Assembly: GCF_002846395.1 (NCBI RefSeq)
Contig: NZ_PJMU01000002.1
Span: 1-64,000 of the forward strand
Source of the DNA: Pontibacter ramchanderi
GTDB taxonomy: Bacteria > Bacteroidota > Bacteroidia > Cytophagales > Hymenobacteraceae
DNA: 64,000 bases
Direction: 5' to 3'
Shown here one piece after another: positions 8,995 to 17,750 of the stretch. The notes beneath the pieces are model-generated. The model was not told the origin of the DNA, made no database searches, and worked only from the letters and a program-made list of their open reading frames with translations. Numbering within the stretch: position 1 is the stretch's first letter; every line of letters starts with the position of its first letter. The translations under genes were made by a program, and so were the position numbers.

Positions 8995-9040
8995 AAAAAG
9001 AGAGGGCCTCAACTGAAAACAGTTGAGGCCCTCTCTTTTT
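8995..9040. terminator. Bidirectional terminator between clpX and lpxB
   Basis: A perfect 21-bp stem with a 4-base AAAA loop, A-rich on the left and T-rich on the right. It can stop clpX transcription on the plus strand and the lpxB unit on the minus strand. Confidence 0.92.
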
Positions 9041-9085
9041 AGGTACACGCCAGCTATAGCGTACTTTAATCTGTTCCTGCTACTT

Positions 9086-10204
9086 CTATACCTTCTCTTT
9101 CAGGTACCCTACCATCAGCTCAGCGGCTCGCTCTGCGGTACGGTACTCTCCTATTTTTTGCTTTACGAGGGCATATCCCTCCTTTTGCTTCTGTAGCGCA
9201 TATTTATCAAAGAGTATGTTCTTCAACTCAGCCACGATCTTTTTGGCTGTGAAGTCCTCCTGAATCAATTCTGTTACAACAGGCCTGTCTGCGATTAGGT
9301 TGACGAGTGAGATATAAGGTACCTTGATCACCCGCTTACCGATGGCATAGGAAATCGCGCTGGTTTTGTAGCAGACCACCTGCGGTACATCAAATAGCGC
9401 CGTCTCGAGGGTAGCTGTACCAGAAGTTACCAGTGCAGCTTTTGCATGCGCCAGCAGATCATACGTCTGGTCATAGATGATCTTGATATTCGGGTCTTTG
9501 TTGTACTGCTCGTAATACTCCTTCGAAAAATTCGAGACGCCGGCCACGATAAACTGGTAATCGCGAAACGATGGAAGTACGCTCAGCATCACCTCCAGCA
9601 TGTTTTCAATTTCCTGCTTGCGGCTGCCAGGCAACAGCGCAATAATGGGTTTGTTGTTATAGATGTGGTTGCGGTTTCTGAAATCGGGTGTAACCACATG
9701 ATCGTTAACTGAGTCCGACACTGGGTTACCAATGTAGTCTACTTTGTAGTCGAAGCGGGCGTAGAAATCTTCCTCAAAGGGCATGATGACGAACATGCGG
9801 TCTACAAGGCGCTTGATCTTGTGCACGCGGCCTTGGTTCCAGGCCCAGATCTTGGGAGAGATATAGTAGAAAACTTTTAATCCGTGTTCTTTCGCGAATT
9901 TGGCGATCCGCATGTTGAAGCCGGCATAATCTACCAGGATGATCACATCCGGTTTAAAAGCTGTGATGTCTTCTTTACACTCACGCAAAAACCCCAGTAT
10001 CTTAAAGAAATTGGCGGCAGCCTCTGCAAAGCCCATAAAAGCCATCTCCTGGTAATGCTTGACCAGGTGCATACCGGCCTCTTGCATCATATCGCCTCCC
10101 CATCCTCTTATGTCAGCATCAGGGTCTTGTTTCCGAAGCTGTTTAATTAGGTTAGAAGCGTGCAGATCGCCTGAGCGTTCGCCGGCAATAATGTAATATT
10201 TCAT
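9086..10204 (-). CDS. lpxB: Lipid-A-disaccharide synthase
   Basis: Inner-membrane-associated glycosyltransferase that joins UDP-2,3-diacylglucosamine and lipid X to make the tetraacyl disaccharide of lipid A. The family N-terminal AGERSGDLH is at residues 7-15, with RGWGG, LVDYAGFN, SPKIWAWNQGR and the IGNPV region in the usual order. The 372 residues match the family length. It is the last gene of a minus-strand group behind the QueD/PTPS-like gene, with an 85-base gap that contains one copy of the CAGGTATAG motif. Together with hldD nearby it shows an outer membrane with lipid A and heptose-containing core sugar. Confidence 0.96.
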   Translation of the reverse strand: MKYYIIAGERSGDLHASNLIKQLRKQDPDADIRGWGGDMMQEAGMHLVKHYQEMAFMGFAEAAANFFKILGFLRECKEDITAFKPDVIILVDYAGFNMRIAKFAKEHGLKVFYYISPKIWAWNQGRVHKIKRLVDRMFVIMPFEEDFYARFDYKVDYIGNPVSDSVNDHVVTPDFRNRNHIYNNKPIIALLPGSRKQEIENMLEVMLSVLPSFRDYQFIVAGVSNFSKEYYEQYNKDPNIKIIYDQTYDLLAHAKAALVTSGTATLETALFDVPQVVCYKTSAISYAIGKRVIKVPYISLVNLIADRPVVTELIQEDFTAKKIVAELKNILFDKYALQKQKEGYALVKQKIGEYRTAERAAELMVGYLKEKV

Positions 10205-10289
10205 GTAATGTGTATGCGTTTGGGACTGCCTGACTAAGGCAGAAACGAAGAAAGCAACCGAACAGGTATAGCAGAAAGGCTATGATTGC

Positions 10290-10706
10290 TTATTCGCCAA
10301 AATACTCCACGTAGTTACGCGGCGTTTCATATAATTTAAGCGAGTGCAGCTTAGCACTGGAAATTTCAGCGATTTTAGGCTCCAGAATTTTCCAGAACTC
10401 TACCACCAGGTTCTCGGTGCTAGCCAATTTGTCTTCCATGAAGGCTACATCGAGGTTCAGGTTTTTGTGGTCTACCTTCTCAATGATGTTCTTGCGGATA
10501 AGGGAGCTCAGCTTTTTGAGGTCAATCACAAAACCGGTGTCGGGGTCCGGCTTTCCTTTTACGGTCACGATCAGTTCATAATTGTGCCCATGCCAGTTGG
10601 TATTCGCACACGGCCCGAACACCTCCTTATTCTTCGCCAACGACCAGTTCGGGTTGTGCAGCTTGTGGGCTGCATTGAAATGCTCTAATCTGCTTACGTA
10701 AATCAT
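10290..10706 (-). CDS. 6-carboxytetrahydropterin synthase / 6-pyruvoyltetrahydropterin synthase-family protein
   Basis: A 138-residue T-fold enzyme. Zinc ligands His14 (in FNAAH), His39 and His41 (HGHNY) and the catalytic Cys33 (GPCAN) are all present. Family members convert 7,8-dihydroneopterin triphosphate to 6-carboxytetrahydropterin (QueD, queuosine pathway) or to 6-pyruvoyltetrahydropterin (PTPS). QueD is the likelier role in a bacterium. No other queuosine or folate gene adjoins it. It starts directly after the ABC permease stop, with no gap, so it is probably cotranscribed with the transporter. Confidence 0.88.
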   Translation of the reverse strand: MIYVSRLEHFNAAHKLHNPNWSLAKNKEVFGPCANTNWHGHNYELIVTVKGKPDPDTGFVIDLKKLSSLIRKNIIEKVDHKNLNLDVAFMEDKLASTENLVVEFWKILEPKIAEISSAKLHSLKLYETPRNYVEYFGE

Positions 10707-11714
10707 TTAACTGCTAAACTTATAATTCTTTTGGGACAGCAAATATACGAAGAAAGGAACACCAAAGAACGAAGTAATGATTCCAATTGGCAGTCCGGCA
10801 GGAGGATATAAAATACGGGACAGCAGATCGCAGAGGAGCATGAACAAACCGCCCACGAAAGCGCAGAAAAGCAGGTTACTCTTGCCGGTCGCCCCCATCA
10901 GTCCGCGGGTGACATGCGGAATGATCAGGCCGACAAAGCCGATGGGTCCGGAGGTAGCCACGGCAAAGCCCGTTACCACTGAAACGGTACCCAAAATAGC
11001 CCAGCGGGTTTGCGCCACATTCACCCCAAGTGCCTGCGCCCGGTCAGCGCCGAGCAGCAGGATATTGAGCTGTTTCTGTAGGAACGCAAAGAGCAATAGC
11101 GCCAGCAGTAAGGCCGTAGCCGGGTAAGGCAGCAGCGTCCAGCTGGCTCGTTCAAAACTGCCCATCGACCAGAAGATAACCGATTTTAATTTCCCTTCTG
11201 AATCGGACAGAAAAGTGAGTAGCCCGACAATAGCCGTTACCAGTGAGCTGATGGCTATACCTGCCAGCAGCAGTTGCGCAGGTATAAGCTGCCGCTTCCG
11301 GTAACCGAGCACCACCACAACTAACGTCACGACAAAAGCGCCTACCAGCGCAAATACTGGCGGCATGTAAAAACCTCCGATAGATACTTCTATAAATCCA
11401 AAGAACACGATGACCGCACCCAAAGAAGCCCCCGAGGCGGTGCCCAGCAGGTAAGGGTCGGCCAGTCCGTTGTTGACCATGGCCTGCATCAGGTAACCGC
11501 AAAAAGCCAACGATGCACCGACTACCAAAGCCAGCAATAGCCTGGGCAGACGCAGGTTCGTGATCGCATAATGCGTGGTGTTATCCGGGTCGTGGTGAAA
11601 AAAAGCGTTCCAAATGGTAGGCAGATCCACCTCGAATGTACCGACCTGCAGGCCCAGCGCCAGTGCCACCACGATCAGCAGGATAGCACCTATAAAGTAG
11701 AAGGCGCTTCTCAT
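10707..11714 (-). CDS. FecCD/BtuC-type ABC transporter permease
   Basis: Integral membrane permease of the iron-siderophore, heme and cobalamin uptake family. About nine to ten hydrophobic segments span its 335 residues. The family segment PxARGLMG-like (IPHVTRGLMG, about residue 262) is the contact for the ATPase. It overlaps the upstream binding-protein gene by 4 bases (ATGA), so the two are translationally coupled. No gene for an ATP-binding subunit is present in either direction, so the ATPase must be encoded elsewhere. The substrate cannot be fixed from sequence; cobalamin or a siderophore are the main options. Confidence 0.92.
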   Translation of the reverse strand: MRSAFYFIGAILLIVVALALGLQVGTFEVDLPTIWNAFFHHDPDNTTHYAITNLRLPRLLLALVVGASLAFCGYLMQAMVNNGLADPYLLGTASGASLGAVIVFFGFIEVSIGGFYMPPVFALVGAFVVTLVVVVLGYRKRQLIPAQLLLAGIAISSLVTAIVGLLTFLSDSEGKLKSVIFWSMGSFERASWTLLPYPATALLLALLLFAFLQKQLNILLLGADRAQALGVNVAQTRWAILGTVSVVTGFAVATSGPIGFVGLIIPHVTRGLMGATGKSNLLFCAFVGGLFMLLCDLLSRILYPPAGLPIGIITSFFGVPFFVYLLSQKNYKFSS

Positions 11715-12607
11715 GGGTATAGGAAGCTTTCAAGTTCGCGGATCGACTCTACCACTCGCGGACTGGGCCGCTCAATGAGATTGCCGGTGGGTTGATAGAT
11801 GCGCTTATTCTGGTAAGCGGCGATTTTGCGCAGCTCCGGGTATAGACTAAAAAACTCCCGCTCCAATCGCTCGATGCTCCCGCCGAGCAGCACATCCGGG
11901 TTCATTTTGAGGATATACTCACGGGTGAGCGCCGGGTAAGGCTGGTCAAATACTTCCTGCACCGCATTTTGTGCGCCGAGTATACGTAACTGATCTGTCA
12001 GGATGGTGTTCTGGCCATACACGTAAATCGGGTCGCTCCAGGTAATGGCCAGCACCCGCTGCCGCTGTGCCTGCTTGCTATACCTGCGCTCGATCGTTTG
12101 CACTTCCTGACGAAGCGAGTCGGTCAGGTAATTGGCTTGCTGTTCACGGCCCATAATACGGCCAATGTCCTCTATACCTTTCAGGATGTCTTCGACGCTT
12201 CGGTATTTCTGGTAGTACACGGGTATACCTAGCTCCTCTAGTCGGGCCGCCATGTCCAGTGGTGTTATACCTTCTACTGTAAAAATCAGGTCAGGCTTCA
12301 GAGCCAGCACCTGTTCCAGATCGACAGGGTAATTGTTCACGACCGGTTTGCTGTATACGGCATCCGGGTAGTCGCACTGTGGTGAGCGTCCGACAATGGA
12401 GGCCGTGTCGCAAACGGCAAAGAGCATTTCGGTCATGGAAGAGGCGAAGGCCATCACCCGCTCCGGCTGACGCTTCAGTCTTATCTCCCGCCCCAGGTCG
12501 TCCTGTAATACCAGCTCCTCCCCTTCCGACTCCTTTTGTCCGGAGCCACAGGCCCAGCAAATGAGCAGGAGAAAAGCCATCAAAAACTTGTTCAGGTATG
12601 GATACAA
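11711..12607 (-). CDS. Periplasmic metal/cobalamin-type ABC substrate-binding lipoprotein
   Basis: A 298-residue BtuF/FepB-class binding protein. The N-terminus is a lipoprotein signal whose hydrophobic stretch ends in CWAC-GSGQ, with the lipidated Cys near residue 20; the lipobox is slightly degenerate. Two lobes follow, with typical features: DDLGREIRLKRQPERV, LALKPDLI, and in the C-terminal lobe LKMNPDVLLGG. It delivers ligand to the permease encoded next, with which it overlaps by 4 bases. It is divergently transcribed from hldD, sharing a 109-base promoter region that contains a copy of the AGGTATA motif. Confidence 0.9.
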   Translation of the reverse strand: MYPYLNKFLMAFLLLICWACGSGQKESEGEELVLQDDLGREIRLKRQPERVMAFASSMTEMLFAVCDTASIVGRSPQCDYPDAVYSKPVVNNYPVDLEQVLALKPDLIFTVEGITPLDMAARLEELGIPVYYQKYRSVEDILKGIEDIGRIMGREQQANYLTDSLRQEVQTIERRYSKQAQRQRVLAITWSDPIYVYGQNTILTDQLRILGAQNAVQEVFDQPYPALTREYILKMNPDVLLGGSIERLEREFFSLYPELRKIAAYQNKRIYQPTGNLIERPSPRVVESIRELESFLYP

Positions 12608-12716
12608 GGTATAGATCGGTTTCTGATTGAAGGAGTGAAAGCGGGTTGTACGCCTCGGCTCCGTTTATTTTCGTAAATTTAACGCAATATTACTTTACAG
12701 CCTATAAAACTGAATT

Positions 12717-13682
12717 ATGATCGTTGTAACTGGTGCTGCCGGCTTTATTGCAAGCTGTCTTGTGAGCAGGCTCAATGCGGCTAACTTTAATGATATCGTG
12801 GTGGTGGACAACTTTTCTGTCGCCAAAAAAGAAGGGAACCTGAAAGGGAAAAAAATAAAGGAGTATGTAGACCGCGATGGTTTCTTTAAATGGCTGGACG
12901 ATAACTACGAAGAAGTTGAGTTTATCTTCCACCTGGGCGCGCGCACCGATACTACCGAGTTTAACAAAGATGTATTCGACCTGCTTAACCTGAACTACTC
13001 CAAGCAGGTATGGAATGCCTGCTGCGAGTACCAGATCCCGCTGGTATACGCTTCATCGGCTGCTACCTACGGCTCAGGCACCCTTGGTTACGACGATGAA
13101 GAAGCTACTATACCTTTGCTGAAGCCGCTCAACCCATACGGCGACTCTAAAAACGACTTCGATAAGTGGGCACTGGAGCAAACGGCAAAGCCCTTCTTCT
13201 GGGCAGGACTGAAATTTTTTAACGTGTACGGCCCTAACGAGTACCACAAAGGCAAAATGGCCTCGGTTATTTTTCATGCCTATAACCAGATCAAGGAAAA
13301 AGGCAGTATGAAACTGTTCCGCTCCCACCACCCCGACTTTGCCGACGGTGAGCAAATGCGTGACTTCGTGTATGTGAAGGATGTGGTAGAGGTATGCATG
13401 TTCCTGATGCAGCACCGCAAAAACTCGGGCATCTACAATCTGGGATCTGGCAAGGCCCGTACCTTTATGGCACTGGCCATCAACACATTCGATGCCATGG
13501 GTATAGCGCCTAACATCGACTTTATGGATACGCCGGAGAACTTGCGCGACAACTACCAGTATTTCACAGAAGCGAACATGAGCAAACTGCGCTCCATTGG
13601 TTACGACCGAGAGTTCTATACCTTAGAAGAAGGTGTGAAGGATTATGTGCAGAACTACCTGATGGAGGGAAAGTATTATTAA
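12717..13682 (+). CDS. hldD: ADP-L-glycero-D-manno-heptose 6-epimerase
   Basis: Short-chain dehydrogenase-type epimerase that makes ADP-L-glycero-beta-D-manno-heptose for lipopolysaccharide core. The NADP-binding GAAGFIA is at residues 6-12, and the active site is Ser115/Ser114 with Tyr141 and Lys145 (YGDSK). HLGARTDTTE and the DFVYVKD segment are characteristic of HldD over other SDR epimerases. Its 321 residues are normal. It is a single-gene plus-strand unit ending in a strong terminator. Other heptose genes are not in the window. Confidence 0.95.
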   Translation: MIVVTGAAGFIASCLVSRLNAANFNDIVVVDNFSVAKKEGNLKGKKIKEYVDRDGFFKWLDDNYEEVEFIFHLGARTDTTEFNKDVFDLLNLNYSKQVWNACCEYQIPLVYASSAATYGSGTLGYDDEEATIPLLKPLNPYGDSKNDFDKWALEQTAKPFFWAGLKFFNVYGPNEYHKGKMASVIFHAYNQIKEKGSMKLFRSHHPDFADGEQMRDFVYVKDVVEVCMFLMQHRKNSGIYNLGSGKARTFMALAINTFDAMGIAPNIDFMDTPENLRDNYQYFTEANMSKLRSIGYDREFYTLEEGVKDYVQNYLMEGKYY

Positions 13683-13718
13683 TGAGTAATGATTTAGCTG
13701 AATGATGGTTCGGCAGGT

Positions 13719-13760
13719 ATAGCAAGGCCCCGCTTAGATAAGTAAGCGGGGCCTTGCTAT
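13719..13760 (+). terminator. Terminator after hldD
   Basis: A perfect 18-bp stem (13719-13736 with 13743-13760), a 6-base loop and then TTTT. The left foot overlaps a copy of CAGGTATAG. Confidence 0.92.
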
Positions 13761-13805
13761 TTTCTGGTAAATTTAATTATTCTTAATTCGCTTCTTTTTG
13801 CATTG

Positions 13806-14097
13806 GTGAGGGGGTCTAGTTTCTCTATTAGGACTAGGCTACTTTTTTTGATTTCTAATTACATAAGTAGTTATCCCTGATGTCCTTTCCGCAGGCATGA
13901 GGGCATCGCCTACTCTCCTAAGAATTATTTTTGATGTTGCTTCACGATAATAACGCTCGGTATTTTCGCTTACAGTACTTACTATTAGGTCTATACCTAC
14001 GAGCCCTCCCGCACTACTAATTGAAAGTCGGTAGACGATTTTACCTCCATCAGAAGTTTGGTCTCCGATTAGACACTTAACTTCGTAACCCCCTCAC
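13806..14097. mobile_element. Possible 292-bp relic bounded by 10-bp inverted repeats
   Basis: GTGAGGGGGT at 13806-13815 is repeated in inverted orientation as ACCCCCTCAC at 14088-14097. Between them is one open minus-strand frame without a start codon and with AT-rich codons unlike the flanking genes. I found no clear target duplication. The pair may mark a degenerate mobile element or cassette, or may be chance. Confidence 0.25.
13839..14093 (-). pseudogene. Remnant reading frame of 84 codons, function unknown
   Basis: On the minus strand an open frame runs from just after a TGA at 14094-14096 to a TAG at 13839-13841. It has no ATG near its beginning. The deduced peptide is balanced and not low-complexity (for example GGKIVYRLSI and TERYYREATS). 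Its codons (ATA, AGA, AGT) differ from those of neighbouring core genes. I do not recognise the family. The likeliest reading is a gene fragment that has lost its start or been frameshifted at the G-run in the repeat. Confidence 0.3.
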
Positions 14098-14267
14098 TTT
14101 GATGTAATGGTTTCAAGCTATCAGGTATAGCAATAGTTCATTGCCCAGAAGTAGTGCCTATGGAAAGGACCTAAAGCAGTATGCTAAAACAGAGTATCGC
14201 AAATTTTATCTCATTAATTTTAATTGGATACAAATATTCCGAATAGCAACACTTTTAGCAAACCACA
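14098..14267. other. Spacer downstream of the large secreted-protein gene
   Basis: About 170 AT-rich bases with one CAGGTATAG copy (near 14124). No convincing gene, and no obvious terminator for the minus-strand gene that ends at 14268. Confidence 0.4.
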
Positions 14268-17200
14268 TTAAAACAACACCGACACCTGCGTGCGCCCGGT
14301 GTGTACTGCCCCCACACTATTGGCTTTGCGGCCATCATAGTTGAGCGAGATGTTAAGCCCGTTACTCAGGCGCTGCTGCACATTAAAAGACCAGGTCAGG
14401 TTATTGCCGGGGCGAAGGGCATTCAGGATCTCATACCCTACATAGGAGTTCATGTCGCCGTTAAATTCAATATTCACCCAACGTACCAAGCCTGAAACCG
14501 TGCGTTTGCTCACTTGGCTCAGCTTTGTTTCCAGTCCCAGTTCATGGAAGGTAGCTTGTTGCTCGGCATCGGCGGGCGAGAGTTTGTCTTCGCGCAGGGC
14601 CAGTTGGTAGGTTCCTGTAAAACGCAGCTTCGCATTCGGCTGATAAGCCAGTTCCGGCGTCAACTCATTCGACACAATGCTGAAGTTCTTCGAGCTCAGG
14701 AAATTAGAACGATTGTCTCGCACGTTTTGGGCCAGGCTAAGCTTCGAGCTTAACACCTCGTTCAGGTTCAGTCGGGCGATCAACTGGTGGTTACCCACAC
14801 TGCGGGTCTCAGTGCCGTTTGCCAAAAGCGATTTCTGCTGATTCTGCTGCACCGTATATTCCAGGCCATACTTCGGGTTGCTCCGGTTAAAGTATAAGGT
14901 ATTGCGCAGCGACTTCACCAGCGAGATCAGGAACTCGTCCTCAAAATCCTCACTGAAAGGATTGAAACGGTTCATTACCTCATCGTCCGTCGTTTTTTTG
15001 TCGATGCTCACAAAACTCAGGGCCGAAAACTTGGCCATGAACCCCTTGAACCCCTCCGCACTGCGCCAACTGCGGGGTACGTTGCTGTTCAGGCGGTAGG
15101 TAAAGCGGTTAGTGTAGGCGTTGATGTACTCATCTGTGGGCAAAAATACTTTGATGAAACGGCGTTGGTCCACAGTCTGGGCCTCCAGGTAATCGTTCAG
15201 GTCGTTGGGGTTGCCGCCATCACGGAGGTAATGCGTGCCCTGCCCCGGCATGGTTTCCCTGAAAACAAAGATGCGCTTTAGCTCACGGCCTGTCCCCACC
15301 GAGTAACTCATCTCCGAGCGGAAGCTGCCATCCAGGAAAGAGGTATTCCAATCGATGCGCGACTGCACGGTTTCTTCGTCCTGTCCCTGCTCCAGTTTCA
15401 GATTACGGTAAGTGGCCTGCAAGGCAATGTCGCTGTCGCGGCCATACCTGCGCTGGAGCATGGCATTGTAAGTCTGTCCCACTTCCGGCGCCCCCATTTC
15501 TCCCAGTGCGGTTGGCCGCAAGTCGGTGCGGTAACTGTAATCGACACGGAAACGGGTTTTGGCGGTATCAGGACTTTCCACAAAAAACAGGTGCTCGTCA
15601 AAATACATGGCTGAGCCCGTTACAGAGTCACTACCAATGGCGGTAAGTTTGTTTTTATCGAAGCTATACCTGTAGCCGGGCTCAATTTTGCCGAGCCTAT
15701 ACCTGGCGCCTACATCGCCCCTATACCACTCCGACTCGCGTGTAGCCTGATTGCTGTGTAGCATAAAGAAGCTGTTGCGCAGTTCCAGTTTGCCAAACTC
15801 GCGGTGCAGGTCCAATTGGTGCTGTGTACCATCCACCTGCTGGTGTCGGTAGCGGCGGCTGATGCGGTAGTTGGCCATATTCTTGGGGCCCAGTACCGCT
15901 CCTACCGAGAAGTTGAAAATGTGGTCTTCGGCTTTCTGGTTGGGGTTGTCCAAGCTCCAGTCGCGGTCAAATTCGATGGGGCGGTAACGGTCGATCGGCT
16001 CAAAGTTCACATCGGTGTATTCGTAGTTGAGCGTACTGTTGAGGCGGTACTTACCCAGGAAAGACAGTTGCCGGTCCTGCAACGCATACCCTACCCGCAT
16101 AGCCGCTCCGTTGTCATCCATGGCATCGAGACGGGAAAAGCGGTTGAGGTCGTTCTGCGAAGCGGCACCTTCCAGGAAGAAGTTCACGCCTTTTTGCAAC
16201 TCGTAGTTTCCTCCCAGCGTGATCAGCTGCTTTTTGCGGGGAGTGGGCAGTATGCGTACCGGCGCATAGTTGCCCTGCGGCACCCCATTCACCGGTGCCA
16301 CCCAGCGGTATACCCTGCCATTCACGGCATTGCTGGCCGCCACGTAGTTGCCCCGGTTGGCTCCAACTTCCGAGAACCGCACATTATAGATCGCCGAATC
16401 CGGATTACTGGAGAATACATATACTTGTTCAGGTATACCATTTACCAGTGTGTCGCGAAAAGCATAGAGTACCTGCGCCGGATCAAAGGGCACCTGCGTT
16501 GCTCCCGGAACTACAGCTTGGTCCAGGCTATCGCCTATACCTGCCAGCAAGCGTTTGTCTTCGTCGCGCAGGTCGAGGTGCAGCAGGTTATTAGGATTGT
16601 CGGACTCGTTGTAATAGTTAGCGTATACCTGCACTTTGCCCAATTGCTGGTAGTGGCTGGCGTGGTAAATACTGCGGCTGTAGTTGAGGTCAGAGTACTC
16701 GAAATCCACCCTAATACGGGAGTTCTTAGTGATGACGTGCCGTGTGGTAAAGGTAATCTCGGCCTGGTTATAGTCGATCACATAATCGAAATCGAAGCCA
16801 CGGGTCAGCAGGCGGCCGTCCAGAAATACACGCTCCGAGTTAGCCAGCACAATAATGAAGCGCTCATTATTCGGACCTCTCAACCGGTAGGGCCCCTGCA
16901 CTCCCTCCAATGCCTCCACAGCCTGCGAGGCAAACTTGCCTTTCGACACCGAAGCCGCTACCGTCGTCGTGCCCAGTTTATCAGGCGACTTCCCGAAAGT
17001 AGTCTCGAAAGCGCCTCCCTGCACGTTTTTGTAAAACTGCATGAAGTACGAGGGTTTGCTGCGCAGCACCACATCGCCTGCCGAGAGTTGCCATTGCTTG
17101 TGCTTGAGCGTAATGTATACCCGGTCGAACTCGTTCAGCTGTTGCGTATTCCCCTCCGGCTGAAAAGGGATGTTCTGATCGGTAATGGCCGCTGTGATGT

Positions 17201-17750
17201 CGATGTCGTCGGTCAACTTTCCATCGAGCTGCAGGTTCAGGGCAGAGTTCACAAACACATTCTGGGTGTTGCCAAAAGAGATGCCACGTGAAATGCTACC
17301 CGTTTTGTTCAGGCCGGGTGTTTTAAAAATCTCTTCCCGCTGGGCAAAATCCTCTTTGTACAACTCGGTTGGCGCACCGCTACGGTCCAGTTTCATGATG
17401 TCGCGGCGGTAGGCAGGCTTGGCGAGACTGAGCGGCAGCGTTCTATAGCATACCAGCACCGAGTCAGGCATAGGTACTACCGTTCCGAGTGTGTCGATAA
17501 TCTGGTAAGTGGGAGCCGGGAACTCCGTCAGTCTGAACTCGTGGGTATAGTAATTGTAGTCAAATTTAAATTGGTCTTTGCGAGGGCCCACAAAAGTAAT
17601 GGTGTTGACATCGATGGTCAGCGTATCGAGCTGCTGTGGGTAATCGGTCAGGTATAGCCACTTGCAATGGCGGTTGTTCACAGGTGCCTGAGCCAGTACG
17701 GAAAAACTCAGCAGCAACAGCCATACTCCGATGACAACACTCCGGATCAT
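14268..17750 (-). CDS. Large secreted, probably outer-membrane beta-barrel protein of unknown function
   Basis: A 1160-residue protein starting with a clear signal peptide (MIRSVVIGVWLLLLSFSVLA, cleaved before QAPVNN). I place the start at 17750 because that ATG overlaps the stop codon of the upstream kinase gene (ATGA) and directly begins the signal peptide; a longer frame to 17813 would put 21 extra residues before it. The mature protein has no enzyme motif that I recognise. It is rich in alternating aromatic/polar strands (for example LQLDGKLTDDIDITAAI and TYQLALREDK), and the sequence ends VSVLF, a typical outer-membrane barrel end with terminal Phe. Barrel status is inference from pattern. 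Coupling to a sensor kinase suggests the two act together, perhaps in envelope sensing. Confidence 0.7.
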   Translation of the reverse strand: MIRSVVIGVWLLLLSFSVLAQAPVNNRHCKWLYLTDYPQQLDTLTIDVNTITFVGPRKDQFKFDYNYYTHEFRLTEFPAPTYQIIDTLGTVVPMPDSVLVCYRTLPLSLAKPAYRRDIMKLDRSGAPTELYKEDFAQREEIFKTPGLNKTGSISRGISFGNTQNVFVNSALNLQLDGKLTDDIDITAAITDQNIPFQPEGNTQQLNEFDRVYITLKHKQWQLSAGDVVLRSKPSYFMQFYKNVQGGAFETTFGKSPDKLGTTTVAASVSKGKFASQAVEALEGVQGPYRLRGPNNERFIIVLANSERVFLDGRLLTRGFDFDYVIDYNQAEITFTTRHVITKNSRIRVDFEYSDLNYSRSIYHASHYQQLGKVQVYANYYNESDNPNNLLHLDLRDEDKRLLAGIGDSLDQAVVPGATQVPFDPAQVLYAFRDTLVNGIPEQVYVFSSNPDSAIYNVRFSEVGANRGNYVAASNAVNGRVYRWVAPVNGVPQGNYAPVRILPTPRKKQLITLGGNYELQKGVNFFLEGAASQNDLNRFSRLDAMDDNGAAMRVGYALQDRQLSFLGKYRLNSTLNYEYTDVNFEPIDRYRPIEFDRDWSLDNPNQKAEDHIFNFSVGAVLGPKNMANYRISRRYRHQQVDGTQHQLDLHREFGKLELRNSFFMLHSNQATRESEWYRGDVGARYRLGKIEPGYRYSFDKNKLTAIGSDSVTGSAMYFDEHLFFVESPDTAKTRFRVDYSYRTDLRPTALGEMGAPEVGQTYNAMLQRRYGRDSDIALQATYRNLKLEQGQDEETVQSRIDWNTSFLDGSFRSEMSYSVGTGRELKRIFVFRETMPGQGTHYLRDGGNPNDLNDYLEAQTVDQRRFIKVFLPTDEYINAYTNRFTYRLNSNVPRSWRSAEGFKGFMAKFSALSFVSIDKKTTDDEVMNRFNPFSEDFEDEFLISLVKSLRNTLYFNRSNPKYGLEYTVQQNQQKSLLANGTETRSVGNHQLIARLNLNEVLSSKLSLAQNVRDNRSNFLSSKNFSIVSNELTPELAYQPNAKLRFTGTYQLALREDKLSPADAEQQATFHELGLETKLSQVSKRTVSGLVRWVNIEFNGDMNSYVGYEILNALRPGNNLTWSFNVQQRLSNGLNISLNYDGRKANSVGAVHTGRTQVSVLF

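Noticed and set aside
15804-17291. 495-codon plus-strand frame inside the large secreted-protein gene
   Set aside because: Long but antisense to a 1160-residue gene with signal peptide and coupling to the kinase; the composition is that of a shadow frame.
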